From: [Pantoea] beijingensis
GTDB taxonomy: Bacteria > Pseudomonadota > Gammaproteobacteria > Enterobacterales > Enterobacteriaceae
Assembly (NCBI RefSeq): GCF_022647505.1
Contig: NZ_CP071409.1
Coordinates: forward strand, 620,001 to 684,000
DNA: 64,000 bases
Direction: 5' to 3'
Part shown: in pieces, positions 1 to 7,404 of the stretch
Numbering within the stretch: position 1 is the first letter of the stretch
Layout: each line of letters starts with the position of its first letter
The notes under the pieces: generated by a model
The model's database searches: none
What the model was told of the DNA's origin: nothing
What the model saw: the letters and a program-made list of their open reading frames with translations, nothing else
Translations under genes and position numbers: made by a program

Positions 1-939
1 CAGAGTGAGGTTAACCTCCCTCTGTTAGTCGTGTCGCAGCTGCTTGGCGGCGCAGGATTTACTATCGCCCTGACCACGGATGCCGCTCTGCTGCGCCAGC
101 TAACTGAGGGGGATCAGCATCGATTTATGCAGATCCAGACGACGTCACAAAGCGGTATGTTTATTGCCACGCTGATTGCTGGTTCGCTGGGTAGTATATT
201 GTTTGACTATAACCCTCAATGGCCATTTATGGCAGCGATCGCCGTGAGTATGATCTCTTCTGGATGTATATTTGTGATTCGTACTCAGAGTGGAGGACAA
301 AAATTAGCTCAATCTAATGATAATCCAGCGTTTTCCCCCAGGACGGATCAATTGTTCTGGATGATGTTCTATTCCATCTCAAGGAGTTTTACGCTCGCAC
401 CTTTTATTGGCTTTATTCCTTTTTATTTTATTATGGTGAATGTCGATCCTCTGCTTTTTGGTGCGGTTCTGAGCTGCTTTACGCTCTCTTCCTGGGGAGC
501 AATCAGGATTGCCGGCCCCTTTATTACACGATTTGGCGTTGCTGCACTTTTGACGACGACAAGCCTTTTCATGTCGGCAGCGCTTGGGCTTTTTGCTTGC
601 AATGAGTGGTTATCAGCAAAAGGGATAGACTATTTTATTTCGGGTTTACTGGCGCTGGTACTGCTGGGGTTTGGTTCAGGTACGATCCGTCCGATAACGC
701 TCGCCAATCTTGATCTCTCCGCGAACTCGCCTGCTGAGCGCATGCACATTTTTTCCCGCATGGAACGGGATTTCGGTTTGATCAATACGTTCTTACTGGC
801 TGTGGGGGCCTGGTTGTTAGTCAGTAAAGGTTTCACCACGTTGATGCTGATCTTCTGTTTGTTCTATATTTCGGTGGTATGCGTATCAGCTGTATTTTAC
901 TTAAAAAACTTGCGGAGTAGAGAGCACAGTTCCATCTGA
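1..939 (+). CDS. MFS family exporter, N-terminus cut by window edge
   Basis: The open frame is already running at base 1 (it reads through the first ten codons before a GTG at 31) and ends with TGA at 937-939, so about 313 C-terminal residues are visible. They form a chain of hydrophobic helices with short charged loops, consistent with roughly the last eight to nine helices of a 12-helix major facilitator protein. The first visible helix carries a glycine-rich stretch (LLGGAGFTIAL), followed by a polar loop, as in sugar or drug exporters of the SET/multidrug type. It precedes a dehydratase pair and an oxygenase on the same strand, which suggests export of, or self-resistance to, their product. 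The substrate is not deducible. Not a housekeeping gene of this locus. Confidence 0.75.
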   Translation, partial: QSEVNLPLLVVSQLLGGAGFTIALTTDAALLRQLTEGDQHRFMQIQTTSQSGMFIATLIAGSLGSILFDYNPQWPFMAAIAVSMISSGCIFVIRTQSGGQKLAQSNDNPAFSPRTDQLFWMMFYSISRSFTLAPFIGFIPFYFIMVNVDPLLFGAVLSCFTLSSWGAIRIAGPFITRFGVAALLTTTSLFMSAALGLFACNEWLSAKGIDYFISGLLALVLLGFGSGTIRPITLANLDLSANSPAERMHIFSRMERDFGLINTFLLAVGAWLLVSKGFTTLMLIFCLFYISVVCVSAVFYLKNLRSREHSSI

Positions 940-1047
940 GCAACAATCAGTACGTATACTGAAACTAAAAGCGCTTCTTATGGATTCGCGTTGAAAGCAC
1001 ATCTTTTGTGCGGTGTAATTTCCTCATTAGATAATGAGGAGAGTAAA

Positions 1048-2403
1048 ATGAATATCCACGAAACTGAAAATTCTGCCTCGATAAATATCGAGTATGGAAT
1101 GACGTTAACTGAAAAAATAATCGCGAAAGCCAGTAACCGGGCGCATGTTTCACCCGGTGAGGTTATTTTCGTGAATATTGATATTCTGATGTCTCATGAC
1201 CCTTGCACACCAGGCGTCGCCAGCGTATTTAAAAAAGAATTTGGCGAAAATGCAAAAGTATGGGATCCGGACCGTTTTATTATGATCCCCGACCATTTTG
1301 TATATTCTGCGGACCCGCAGGCAAATCAGAATATTCGAGTGATGCGCGAGTTTGCAAAAGAGCAGAGCATTACCCATTTTTATGATGTCGGTACTGCCGA
1401 TTATAAAGGCGTATGCCATATTGGTCTGGCCGAAGGGGGGCATACCCGCCCTGGAGAAGTGTTACTGGGTACCGATTCCCATACCGTTACCGCCGGTGCT
1501 TTTGGTACCTTCGCCATTGGCGTTGGCATTACAGACGGTGCGTATGCATTGGGAACAGGGGAAATACCGCTGATGGTTCCTGCAACTATCAAGGTGAACT
1601 ACTTCGGGAAAAAAGCAAAAAGCGTGCAGGCAAAAGATTTAATTTTAGTCTTAATGAAAGAGCTCGGCGTGGAAGGCGCGACCTATAATGCCATCGAATT
1701 CTCGGGGAGTGTTATCGATGAATTATCGGTCGAAGAACGGATGACAATGTGCAACATGGTTGTGGAGTGCGGCGCTAAAAATGGCATTATGGTGCCGAAT
1801 CAAGCAACGCTGGATTATTTAGATGAGAGAACTAAAATCCCTTTTACCGTTGTGACACCGGACGAGAATGCCCGCTATATCCGGACAATAAATATTGATG
1901 TATCGACATTAACTAGCGTTATCGCACGTCCACATTCACCGGATAATGTTGTTGCGGTTATGCAACTCGAAAATATTGCCATTTCGCAGGCGTATATTGG
2001 TTCATGCACCGGAGGAAAAACCGCTGACTTTATCGCCGCTGCACAAATACTGTGGCAGCGTAAAGTGGCCATTCCAACCTATGCTGTACCTGCGACGAAA
2101 GAGGTTTTGCATAATCTCATTACCACTCAGGTAAAGGGCGTTTCTGTTTACGAGATCCTTACGCGTGCAGGGGTAAAATTATCTTCCGAACCGGGATGCG
2201 CGGCCTGTTGCGGCGGCCCCGCGGATACCTTTGGCAGGGTCCGCGATCCCATCAGCGTCATTTCAACGACTAACCGTAACTTCATTGGGCGAATGGGTAA
2301 TAAAGGCGCGATGATTTATCTGGCTTCACCTTATGCTGTTGCTGCCGCTGCAGTTTCCGGTTTTATTACTAATCCAGAACGGTACTTAACCAATGACTAT
2401 TAA
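1048..2403 (+). CDS. Aconitase-superfamily dehydratase, large subunit (LeuC/HacA-like)
   Basis: A 451-residue large subunit of a 3-isopropylmalate dehydratase/homoaconitase-type enzyme, expected to isomerise or dehydrate a 2-hydroxy di- or tricarboxylic acid. The three [4Fe-4S] ligands are visible: Cys320 in SCTGG and Cys384/Cys387 in GCAACC. Substrate-site motifs GTDSHT (about 141-146) and GHTRPGE are intact. The ATG at 1048 has GAGGAG just upstream; an in-frame TTG at 991 lacks this. The sequence looks closer to the shorter archaeal/firmicute (type 2) class than to the 466-residue enterobacterial LeuC, so this is probably a pathway-specific paralogue rather than leucine biosynthesis. It overlaps the small-subunit gene by 11 bp, implying translational coupling. 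The exact substrate is unknown. Confidence 0.85.
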   Translation: MNIHETENSASINIEYGMTLTEKIIAKASNRAHVSPGEVIFVNIDILMSHDPCTPGVASVFKKEFGENAKVWDPDRFIMIPDHFVYSADPQANQNIRVMREFAKEQSITHFYDVGTADYKGVCHIGLAEGGHTRPGEVLLGTDSHTVTAGAFGTFAIGVGITDGAYALGTGEIPLMVPATIKVNYFGKKAKSVQAKDLILVLMKELGVEGATYNAIEFSGSVIDELSVEERMTMCNMVVECGAKNGIMVPNQATLDYLDERTKIPFTVVTPDENARYIRTINIDVSTLTSVIARPHSPDNVVAVMQLENIAISQAYIGSCTGGKTADFIAAAQILWQRKVAIPTYAVPATKEVLHNLITTQVKGVSVYEILTRAGVKLSSEPGCAACCGGPADTFGRVRDPISVISTTNRNFIGRMGNKGAMIYLASPYAVAAAAVSGFITNPERYLTNDY

Positions 2404-2932
2404 TAAGGTAATACGCGGTACAGTTTATGTGTTAGGTGACAATATCGATACCGATCAGATATTAACAGCTGAATATTTGAAAATTAATCCAGCCTCTGCT
2501 GAGGGGCGTGAAGAATTGGCTTCGCTTGCTATGTGTGGATTGCCAGAAGGTGCCCTTCCTTTTATTAATCCGCAGACCCTGCGGGCTGGGTACGACATTA
2601 TTGTTGCCGGGAAAAATTTCGGCTGTGGCTCTTCACGAGAACACGCTGTGGTGGCGCTGGGGGCATCAGGTGTGAAAGCTGTCATCGCTCAATCATTCGC
2701 CCGCATATTTTTTCGCAATTGTGTATCCACGGGACAATTAATGCCCGTCACTCTGAGTGAGGGCTATGATACAGATGTGCTGAAAACAGGCGATATTATC
2801 GAAATAGATTTAGACGCTCATCAGATCGGCACTGCTGATGGGGTTCTGAAAACCGCTCCGGTAGGGGAACTTGCGAATATTGTCACTGCGGGTGGCTTGT
2901 TCGCTTATGCAAGGCAAACAGGAAAGATATAA
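2393..2932 (+). CDS. Aconitase-superfamily dehydratase, small subunit (LeuD-like)
   Basis: The 179-residue swivel-domain partner of the preceding large subunit. It opens with the GDNIDTDQI signature (residues about 15-23), and the conserved substrate-binding loop FGCGSSREHA lies in mid-protein, followed by SFARIFFRN, as in LeuD and homoaconitase small subunits. At 179 residues it is shorter than enterobacterial LeuD (about 201), in line with the type 2 class of its partner. The ATG lies 11 bp inside the large-subunit gene. Together they should form an iron-sulphur dehydratase acting on a malate- or homocitrate-like intermediate. No other leu genes (leuA, leuB) are beside it, which argues against a normal leucine operon. 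Confidence 0.85.
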   Translation: MTINKVIRGTVYVLGDNIDTDQILTAEYLKINPASAEGREELASLAMCGLPEGALPFINPQTLRAGYDIIVAGKNFGCGSSREHAVVALGASGVKAVIAQSFARIFFRNCVSTGQLMPVTLSEGYDTDVLKTGDIIEIDLDAHQIGTADGVLKTAPVGELANIVTAGGLFAYARQTGKI

Positions 2933-2949
2933 TCCACTACAACCAAAAG

Positions 2950-2999
2950 ACTCAAAACAAGACGCCTTACTTTCTCAGGGTGCAGCGCCTGTTTTGAGT
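2950..2999. repeat. 10-bp perfect inverted repeat between dehydratase and oxygenase genes
   Basis: The arms ACTCAAAACA (2950-2959) and TGTTTTGAGT (2990-2999) are exact reverse complements separated by 30 bases. The left arm begins 18 bases after the small-subunit stop and the right arm ends 20 bases before the oxygenase ATG. There is no T-run after the right arm, so it is a poor simple terminator; an operator, an RNA hairpin controlling the downstream gene, or a mobile-element scar are alternatives. Confidence 0.5.
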
Positions 3000-3019
3000 G
3001 TACACAAGGCAATCAAAAT

Positions 3020-4030
3020 ATGATTACCCAGCTAGAGTTTAACGATCTTCAAAAAGATGAGCTATCAAAACTTATCAGCAGCATCACGATCAGCCCCTAT
3101 ACAGACTATAAACTGTTCAAACAATCCATAACTAAACTGATTGAAAATGGGTTGGTGCCTGTTTTTTTTGTTCGGGCCTGCGAGCGCGTCAGGCAAGAGC
3201 GTAAAGATCATGGTATCAACGCGCATTTGCTGAGGAACGTTCCACTCGATACGATCCTACCGGAATTCGATCAAACGAATCCCGTTAATGATAAATATGC
3301 AAAAAAGCTGACCTTTGTGGGTGAGGCTTTGCTGGAACTATTTGCTCAGCTCACTGATTCCCCATTGCTGGCGTACCGAACACGCAACAATGGTGATTTT
3401 TTCCATGATGTTTACGCCGATAAAAAATACAGCAACACACAAACTCAAAAAACGGATGGCGAACTGTACTTCCACAACGATCGTACTGCTCACCCTGTGC
3501 GAGCCGATTTCCTGAGCTTATTAGGCATGCGTTGCAGTGCTGAAAACCTGATTTTTACCGGTTACCTGGATGGTAAAGCGATTCTGGAGAACCTGAAAGC
3601 GGAATCGCAGGAGTGGTTACGCAAACCTCTGTTTATTACCCCTTTCGATGAATATTCCCGCGATTCTAACTCCAGTCAGGTTGATTCTGAACTGCATCCC
3701 GTCCTTGAGAATATTCACACGTTCCGTTACTACGACACACGAACCACCTATGCCCCGGATGCACCAGCGGAAGCGATTAAAGCGCTGATTGACCTGAAAG
3801 TATCCATCACCAAAGCGGCCAAAGGTCGGGTAGCGATTAATAAAGGCGACCTGTTCTCCTTTGCTAACCAGGACTCTTTGCATAACCGGGAAATTATCCA
3901 GGTCAATGATCCTTATTCGGCGGAAAAACGCTGGTTGCTGAAAACATACAGTTTCCGTAATCCTGAAGTGATGAATACATACCACAATTACTTCGATTCT
4001 GATCTGCCCGGTTTTGTGGTGGCAGAGTAA
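3020..4030 (+). CDS. Fe(II)/2-oxoglutarate-dependent oxygenase, AsnO/VioC/TauD type
   Basis: A 336-residue protein of the clavaminate synthase-like/TauD fold. The iron triad can be placed: His152 and Asp154 (YFHNDRTAHP) and the distal His288 (DSLHNRE), with Arg304 (KRWLLKTYSFR) positioned to bind the 2-oxoglutarate carboxylate. The spacing and the HPxRxDFLSLLGMR block after the iron motif resemble the amino-acid beta-hydroxylases AsnO and VioC. Its substrate is probably a free or carrier-bound amino acid, but this is inference. It follows the LeuCD-like pair by 87 bp on the same strand and is the last gene before the terminator cluster. The ribosome site is weak (AAGG about 10 bases upstream). 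Such enzymes commonly tailor non-proteinogenic amino acids in antibiotic pathways. Confidence 0.75.
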   Translation: MITQLEFNDLQKDELSKLISSITISPYTDYKLFKQSITKLIENGLVPVFFVRACERVRQERKDHGINAHLLRNVPLDTILPEFDQTNPVNDKYAKKLTFVGEALLELFAQLTDSPLLAYRTRNNGDFFHDVYADKKYSNTQTQKTDGELYFHNDRTAHPVRADFLSLLGMRCSAENLIFTGYLDGKAILENLKAESQEWLRKPLFITPFDEYSRDSNSSQVDSELHPVLENIHTFRYYDTRTTYAPDAPAEAIKALIDLKVSITKAAKGRVAINKGDLFSFANQDSLHNREIIQVNDPYSAEKRWLLKTYSFRNPEVMNTYHNYFDSDLPGFVVAE

Positions 4031-4052
4031 GCCCGACAGGCACTTACAGAAA

Positions 4053-4089
4053 TAAAAAAAGCCCGCAGGGCTTGTAATATGCGGGTTTT
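4053..4089. terminator. Bidirectional intrinsic terminator after the oxygenase gene
   Basis: Stem CCCGCA (4062-4067)/TGCGGG (4080-4085) is flanked by an A-run on the left and TTTT on the right. A competing stem AGCCC/GGGCT can form on the opposite strand. It lies 22 bases after the oxygenase stop. Confidence 0.7.
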
Positions 4090-4195
4090 CAGTATGTTAT
4101 CGGATGACTCTGGTAATCACTGATGGATAATTTTAGGCTGACGGAGCCTGAATTTGTTGTTTAATTAGGTTAACTTGTCATTCTATTGGTCAACT

Positions 4196-4241
4196 AAAAC
4201 GCGACTTTTTCATAGAGATCACCCGCCGCGCGCGTTTTTTT
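4196..4241. terminator. Hairpin with flanking A and T runs in the ileX-proximal gap
   Basis: AAAACGCG (4196-4203) pairs with the CGCGTTTT beginning at 4231, giving a stem with T-runs on either strand. It is one of four consecutive terminator-like hairpins between 4053 and 4322. No gene seems to need it, so it may be a relic. Confidence 0.4.
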
Positions 4242-4246
4242 GTTAA

Positions 4247-4270
4247 TAGCAGTTAAAATCCTGCTATTTT
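4247..4270 (+). terminator. Short intrinsic terminator-like hairpin
   Basis: TAGCAG (4247-4252) pairs with CTGCTA (4261-4266) over an 8-base loop and is followed by TTTT. A 6-bp stem is weak on its own. Confidence 0.4.
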
Positions 4271-4292
4271 ATCACCACTTAAAAACGAGAAA

Positions 4293-4322
4293 ACAAAAAA
4301 GCCACTCTGTAGAGTGGCTTAA
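4293..4322 (-). terminator. Terminator of tRNA-Ile (ileX)
   Basis: On the minus strand, AAGCCACTCT and AGAGTGGCTT pair around a tiny loop and are followed by a run of six T. It starts about 25 bases beyond the tRNA 3' end, as expected for a monocistronic tRNA terminator. Confidence 0.8.
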
Positions 4323-4346
4323 TTATATGATTTTGAAGCTAAAATT

Positions 4347-4423
4347 TGGTGGCCCCTGCTGGACTTGAACCAGCGACCAAGCGATTATGAGTCGCGTGCT
4401 CTAACCAACTGAGCTAAGGGGCC
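4347..4423 (-). tRNA. ileX: tRNA-Ile2 (anticodon CAU, lysidine type)
   Basis: On the minus strand, a 77-base cloverleaf including the encoded CCA. The acceptor stem GGCCCCT pairs with AGGGGCC, the D-arm contains AGCTCAGTTGG, the anticodon loop reads CTCATAA, and the T-arm contains GGTTCAAGTCC. A CAU anticodon beside mug and rpoD marks it as ileX, the minor isoleucine tRNA whose C34 is converted to lysidine by TilS to read AUA. An elongator Met tRNA shares the anticodon, but the mug-rpoD context favours ileX. Its 3' end faces the accessory block at 1-4 kb, a common integration geometry, yet no integrase gene and no duplicated tRNA end are visible in this window. Confidence 0.9.
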
Positions 4424-4727
4424 GTGGGGCAGGATTATAAAGTAACTCTGCGGTGCAATCCAGCGCTTAGCATTCAGTTGCCTGTTTTTACAGCAATTAA
4501 GCCGTATCATAACGGTGCGGGAATATAACGTATTCATTGGTGTGGGCCCGTTTTGACCCGCATGAAGGAACAGGGTGAGGAGGAGGACGTTATACTTTCT
4601 ATTTTATTGCGGTCTGAATAACTGAGAGTATCAGCGTTGAACATCTTATCAGGCGAGGCGGCCGCCGATGCGTGCAATCGGCGTGCTCCAGGCTGCGGCG
4701 AATAGAGGATAGCAGGACTCAGAATAG
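4424..4727. other. Gap between ileX and mug
   Basis: About 300 bases without a credible gene. It must hold the promoter of ileX (reading left) and that of mug (reading right). A small hairpin (GCCGAT/ATCGGC near 4666-4681) is the only structure I can point to. Confidence 0.4.
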
Positions 4728-5255
4728 ATGAACGAAACGAACAACAATCCGATTACCGATATTCTTGCACCGGGTTTGCGGGTGGTATTTTGCGGGATTA
4801 ATCCAGGGAAATCGTCGGCGCATAAAGGCGTTCACTTTGCGCATCCGGGGAATCGATTCTGGAAGACGATCTGGCAGGCGGGGTTTACCCTGAACCCGCT
4901 GAAGCCCGAAGAGGAGCTTAAGCTACTGGATACGGGCTGCGGGATCACCATGCTGGTGGAACGGCCGACCGTGCAGGCCAGTGAGCTGTCGGGTTCTGAA
5001 CTGCGAGACGGCGGTAAGCTGCTGGTTGATAAAATGCTGCACTATCAGCCGCGGGCGCTGGCGATTTTGGGGAAGGAGGCGTTTAAGCGCGCTTTTCGTC
5101 AGAGTAAGGTGGAGTGGGGCAGGCAGTCGGTTACCATTGGGGAAACGGAGGTTTGGGTGTTACCCAATCCCAGCGGGCTTAATCGGGCGTCGCAGGAGGA
5201 GATGGCAGACGCTTATCGCGAACTGGAGCATGCGTTGGCGATGCGAGGCCTGTAG
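4728..5255 (+). CDS. mug: G/U mismatch-specific DNA glycosylase (Mug)
   Basis: A 175-residue member of the uracil-DNA glycosylase superfamily (TDG/Mug family) that removes uracil and ethenocytosine opposite guanine. The active-site motif GINPG lies near residue 23, with the catalytic-site Asn in NPG, and the wedge/intercalation motif NPSGLN near the C-terminus (about 147-152). E. coli Mug is 168 residues. It sits between ileX and rpoD as in E. coli and converges on rpoD across a shared terminator. The start ATG follows AGGACT-like purines at suitable spacing. Confidence 0.95.
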   Translation: MNETNNNPITDILAPGLRVVFCGINPGKSSAHKGVHFAHPGNRFWKTIWQAGFTLNPLKPEEELKLLDTGCGITMLVERPTVQASELSGSELRDGGKLLVDKMLHYQPRALAILGKEAFKRAFRQSKVEWGRQSVTIGETEVWVLPNPSGLNRASQEEMADAYRELEHALAMRGL

Positions 5256-5268
5256 CCGATTAGCCAAT

Positions 5269-5296
5269 AAAAAACCCCGGAGGTCCGGGGTTTTTC
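5269..5296. terminator. Bidirectional terminator between mug and rpoD
   Basis: AAAAACCCCGGA and TCCGGGGTTTTT form a strong GC stem with A and T runs on both sides, centred near 5283. It serves convergent mug (+) and rpoD (-). Confidence 0.9.
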
Positions 5297-5319
5297 GGGC
5301 GTATTGCTTGCTCAGACGA

Positions 5320-7161
5320 TTAATCGTCGAGGAAGCTACGCAGCACTTCAGAGCGACTTGGGTGGCGCAGCTTACGCAGTGCCTTCGCTTCAATCTGACG
5401 GATACGTTCACGGGTCACGTCAAACTGCTTGCCCACTTCTTCCAGCGTGTGGTCGGTGTTCATATCGATACCGAAACGCATACGCAGTACTTTCGCTTCA
5501 CGCGCGGTCAGCCCCGCCAGAACGTCATGCGTTGCGGAACGCAGGCTTTCTGAGGTGGCGGAATCCAGCGGCAGCTCCAGCGTGGTGTCTTCGATAAAAT
5601 CACCCAGATGTGAATCTTCATCATCACCAATCGGCGTCTCCATAGAGATAGGCTCTTTGGCAATTTTCAGCACCTTGCGGATTTTGTCTTCCGGCATCAG
5701 CATACGCTCGGCCAGCTCTTCCGGCGTTGGCTCACGGCCCATCTCTTGTAGCATCTGGCGCGAAATACGGTTGAGTTTGTTGATGGTCTCAATCATATGC
5801 ACCGGAATACGGATGGTACGCGCCTGGTCGGCGATAGAGCGAGTGATAGCCTGACGGATCCACCAGGTGGCGTAAGTTGAGAACTTATAGCCACGGCGAT
5901 ATTCAAACTTATCAACCGCTTTCATCAGGCCGATGTTACCTTCCTGAATCAGATCGAGGAATTGCAGGCCACGGTTGGTGTATTTCTTGGCGATAGAAAT
6001 AACCAGACGTAAGTTCGCTTCAACCATCTCTTTCTTCGCACGGCGCGCTTTCGCTTCACCGATTGACATACGACGGTTAATATCTTTTACCTGCTCGATC
6101 GTCAGGCCGGTTTCTTCTTCAATCTGTGACAATTTTTGCAGGCTACGATGCACGTCATCTGAGACTTCATTCAGTTTTTCAGACCACGGTTTATTCATCG
6201 CCAGCGCGGCTTTAAACCAGGTTTCACTGGTTTCGTTGCCGGTGAACAACGTGATGAAGTTCTTTTTCGGCATTTTGCACAGTTCAACACAGAGTTTCAT
6301 GATGAGGCGTTCCTGAGTACGAACGCGATCCATCATGGTACGCATGCTGTTGACGAGGAAATCGAACTGCTTTGGTACCAGGCGGAACTGTTTGAACACG
6401 TCGGACAGGTTCTGGATCTCAGCGGCTGCTTTCGCGTGGCTGCGCCCATTAGCTTTAATCACTGTGCGTGTGACTTCGTACTGGGTACGCAGTTCAGTGA
6501 ACTTCTCACGCGCCAGTTCAGGATCGATGCTGTTATCGTCCTCAGCATTGTCATCTTCGTCTTCGTCTTCGTCATCATCGTTATCGCGCTCTTCTTCCGT
6601 GAGCTCTGAACCCACATGGGTTGCAGTAGGCGCGATATCTTCTTCGGCGTTCGGATCGACAAAACCGGTGATTAAGTCAGACAGGCGAGCTTCGCCTGCT
6701 TCAACGCGGTCATACTGTTCTAGCAGATAAGTAATCGCTTCGGGGTATTCGGCAACGGAGCACTGTACCTGATTGATACCGTCTTCGATACGCTTAGCGA
6801 TGTCGATTTCGCCTTCGCGCGTCAGCAGCTCAACGGTACCCATTTCGCGCATATACATGCGAACCGGATCGGTGGTGCGTCCAATTTCAGATTCAACGCT
6901 GGATAAGACTTGAGCGGCAGCTTCTGCTGCATCTTCGTCGGTATCGCTGCTGTTCTCGTTCAGCATCAGATCATCGGCATCAGGTGCTTCTTCTACAACC
7001 TGAATGCCCATGTCGTTGATCATCTGGATGATGTCTTCGATCTGATCGGAGTCGACGATATCTTCCGGCAGATGGTCATTGACCTCGGCATAGGTCAGAT
7101 AGCCTTGCTCCTTACCACGGGTGACAAGTAGCTTAAGCTGTGACTGCGGGTTTTGCTCCAT
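5320..7161 (-). CDS. rpoD: RNA polymerase primary sigma factor, sigma 70
   Basis: 613 residues, the same length as E. coli RpoD. It directs core polymerase to housekeeping promoters. Region 1.1 is N-terminal, followed by an acidic tract of Asp/Glu in the non-conserved insert near residues 190-215. Region 2 contains the core-binding and -10 recognition helices ([17 protein letters not shown], then [13 protein letters not shown]). Region 4.2 at the C-terminus has the helix-turn-helix [20 protein letters not shown] for -35 recognition. It is the last gene of the rpsU-dnaG-rpoD macromolecular synthesis operon, 243 bp after dnaG. The acidic tract is normal for gammaproteobacterial sigma 70. Confidence 0.99.
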   Translation of the reverse strand: MEQNPQSQLKLLVTRGKEQGYLTYAEVNDHLPEDIVDSDQIEDIIQMINDMGIQVVEEAPDADDLMLNENSSDTDEDAAEAAAQVLSSVESEIGRTTDPVRMYMREMGTVELLTREGEIDIAKRIEDGINQVQCSVAEYPEAITYLLEQYDRVEAGEARLSDLITGFVDPNAEEDIAPTATHVGSELTEEERDNDDDEDEDEDDNAEDDNSIDPELAREKFTELRTQYEVTRTVIKANGRSHAKAAAEIQNLSDVFKQFRLVPKQFDFLVNSMRTMMDRVRTQERLIMKLCVELCKMPKKNFITLFTGNETSETWFKAALAMNKPWSEKLNEVSDDVHRSLQKLSQIEEETGLTIEQVKDINRRMSIGEAKARRAKKEMVEANLRLVISIAKKYTNRGLQFLDLIQEGNIGLMKAVDKFEYRRGYKFSTYATWWIRQAITRSIADQARTIRIPVHMIETINKLNRISRQMLQEMGREPTPEELAERMLMPEDKIRKVLKIAKEPISMETPIGDDEDSHLGDFIEDTTLELPLDSATSESLRSATHDVLAGLTAREAKVLRMRFGIDMNTDHTLEEVGKQFDVTRERIRQIEAKALRKLRHPSRSEVLRSFLDD

Positions 7162-7404
7162 AAGACGGTATCCACACTTCTGTTAATTAGATTGGTGTCG
7201 GTCAGCTATGCAGCCAACAATAACAGTTGAGGCTTTTGGATTATTGCCGCTGCCTTCGTTGCGGCTTTCGGGTTCTGGACCCGAATGATAATCGGCACTT
7301 AAGCCGCTAAGGTTCTGCTCGCTGCCTGGTGGCTGTCATCGTAAACGCAAATAGCGTTCAGGCTAACGGTGCCGTTGTACTGCTCTTGCCAGGACAGTCA
7401 TTAT

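Noticed and set aside
4086..4346. Search for a duplicated ileX 3' end (att site) left of the tRNA
   Set aside because: No second copy of the tRNA 3' sequence was found within this window, so no attachment site is annotated.
5304..5597. Several long frames antisense to rpoD, cca, tolC, parC and other core genes
   Set aside because: They are mirror frames created by the codon use of well-identified genes on the other strand; none has a start site or domain.
6520..6600. Repetitive GAT/GAC-rich tract inside rpoD
   Set aside because: It encodes the acidic insert normal for gammaproteobacterial sigma 70; not a repeat expansion or foreign insertion.
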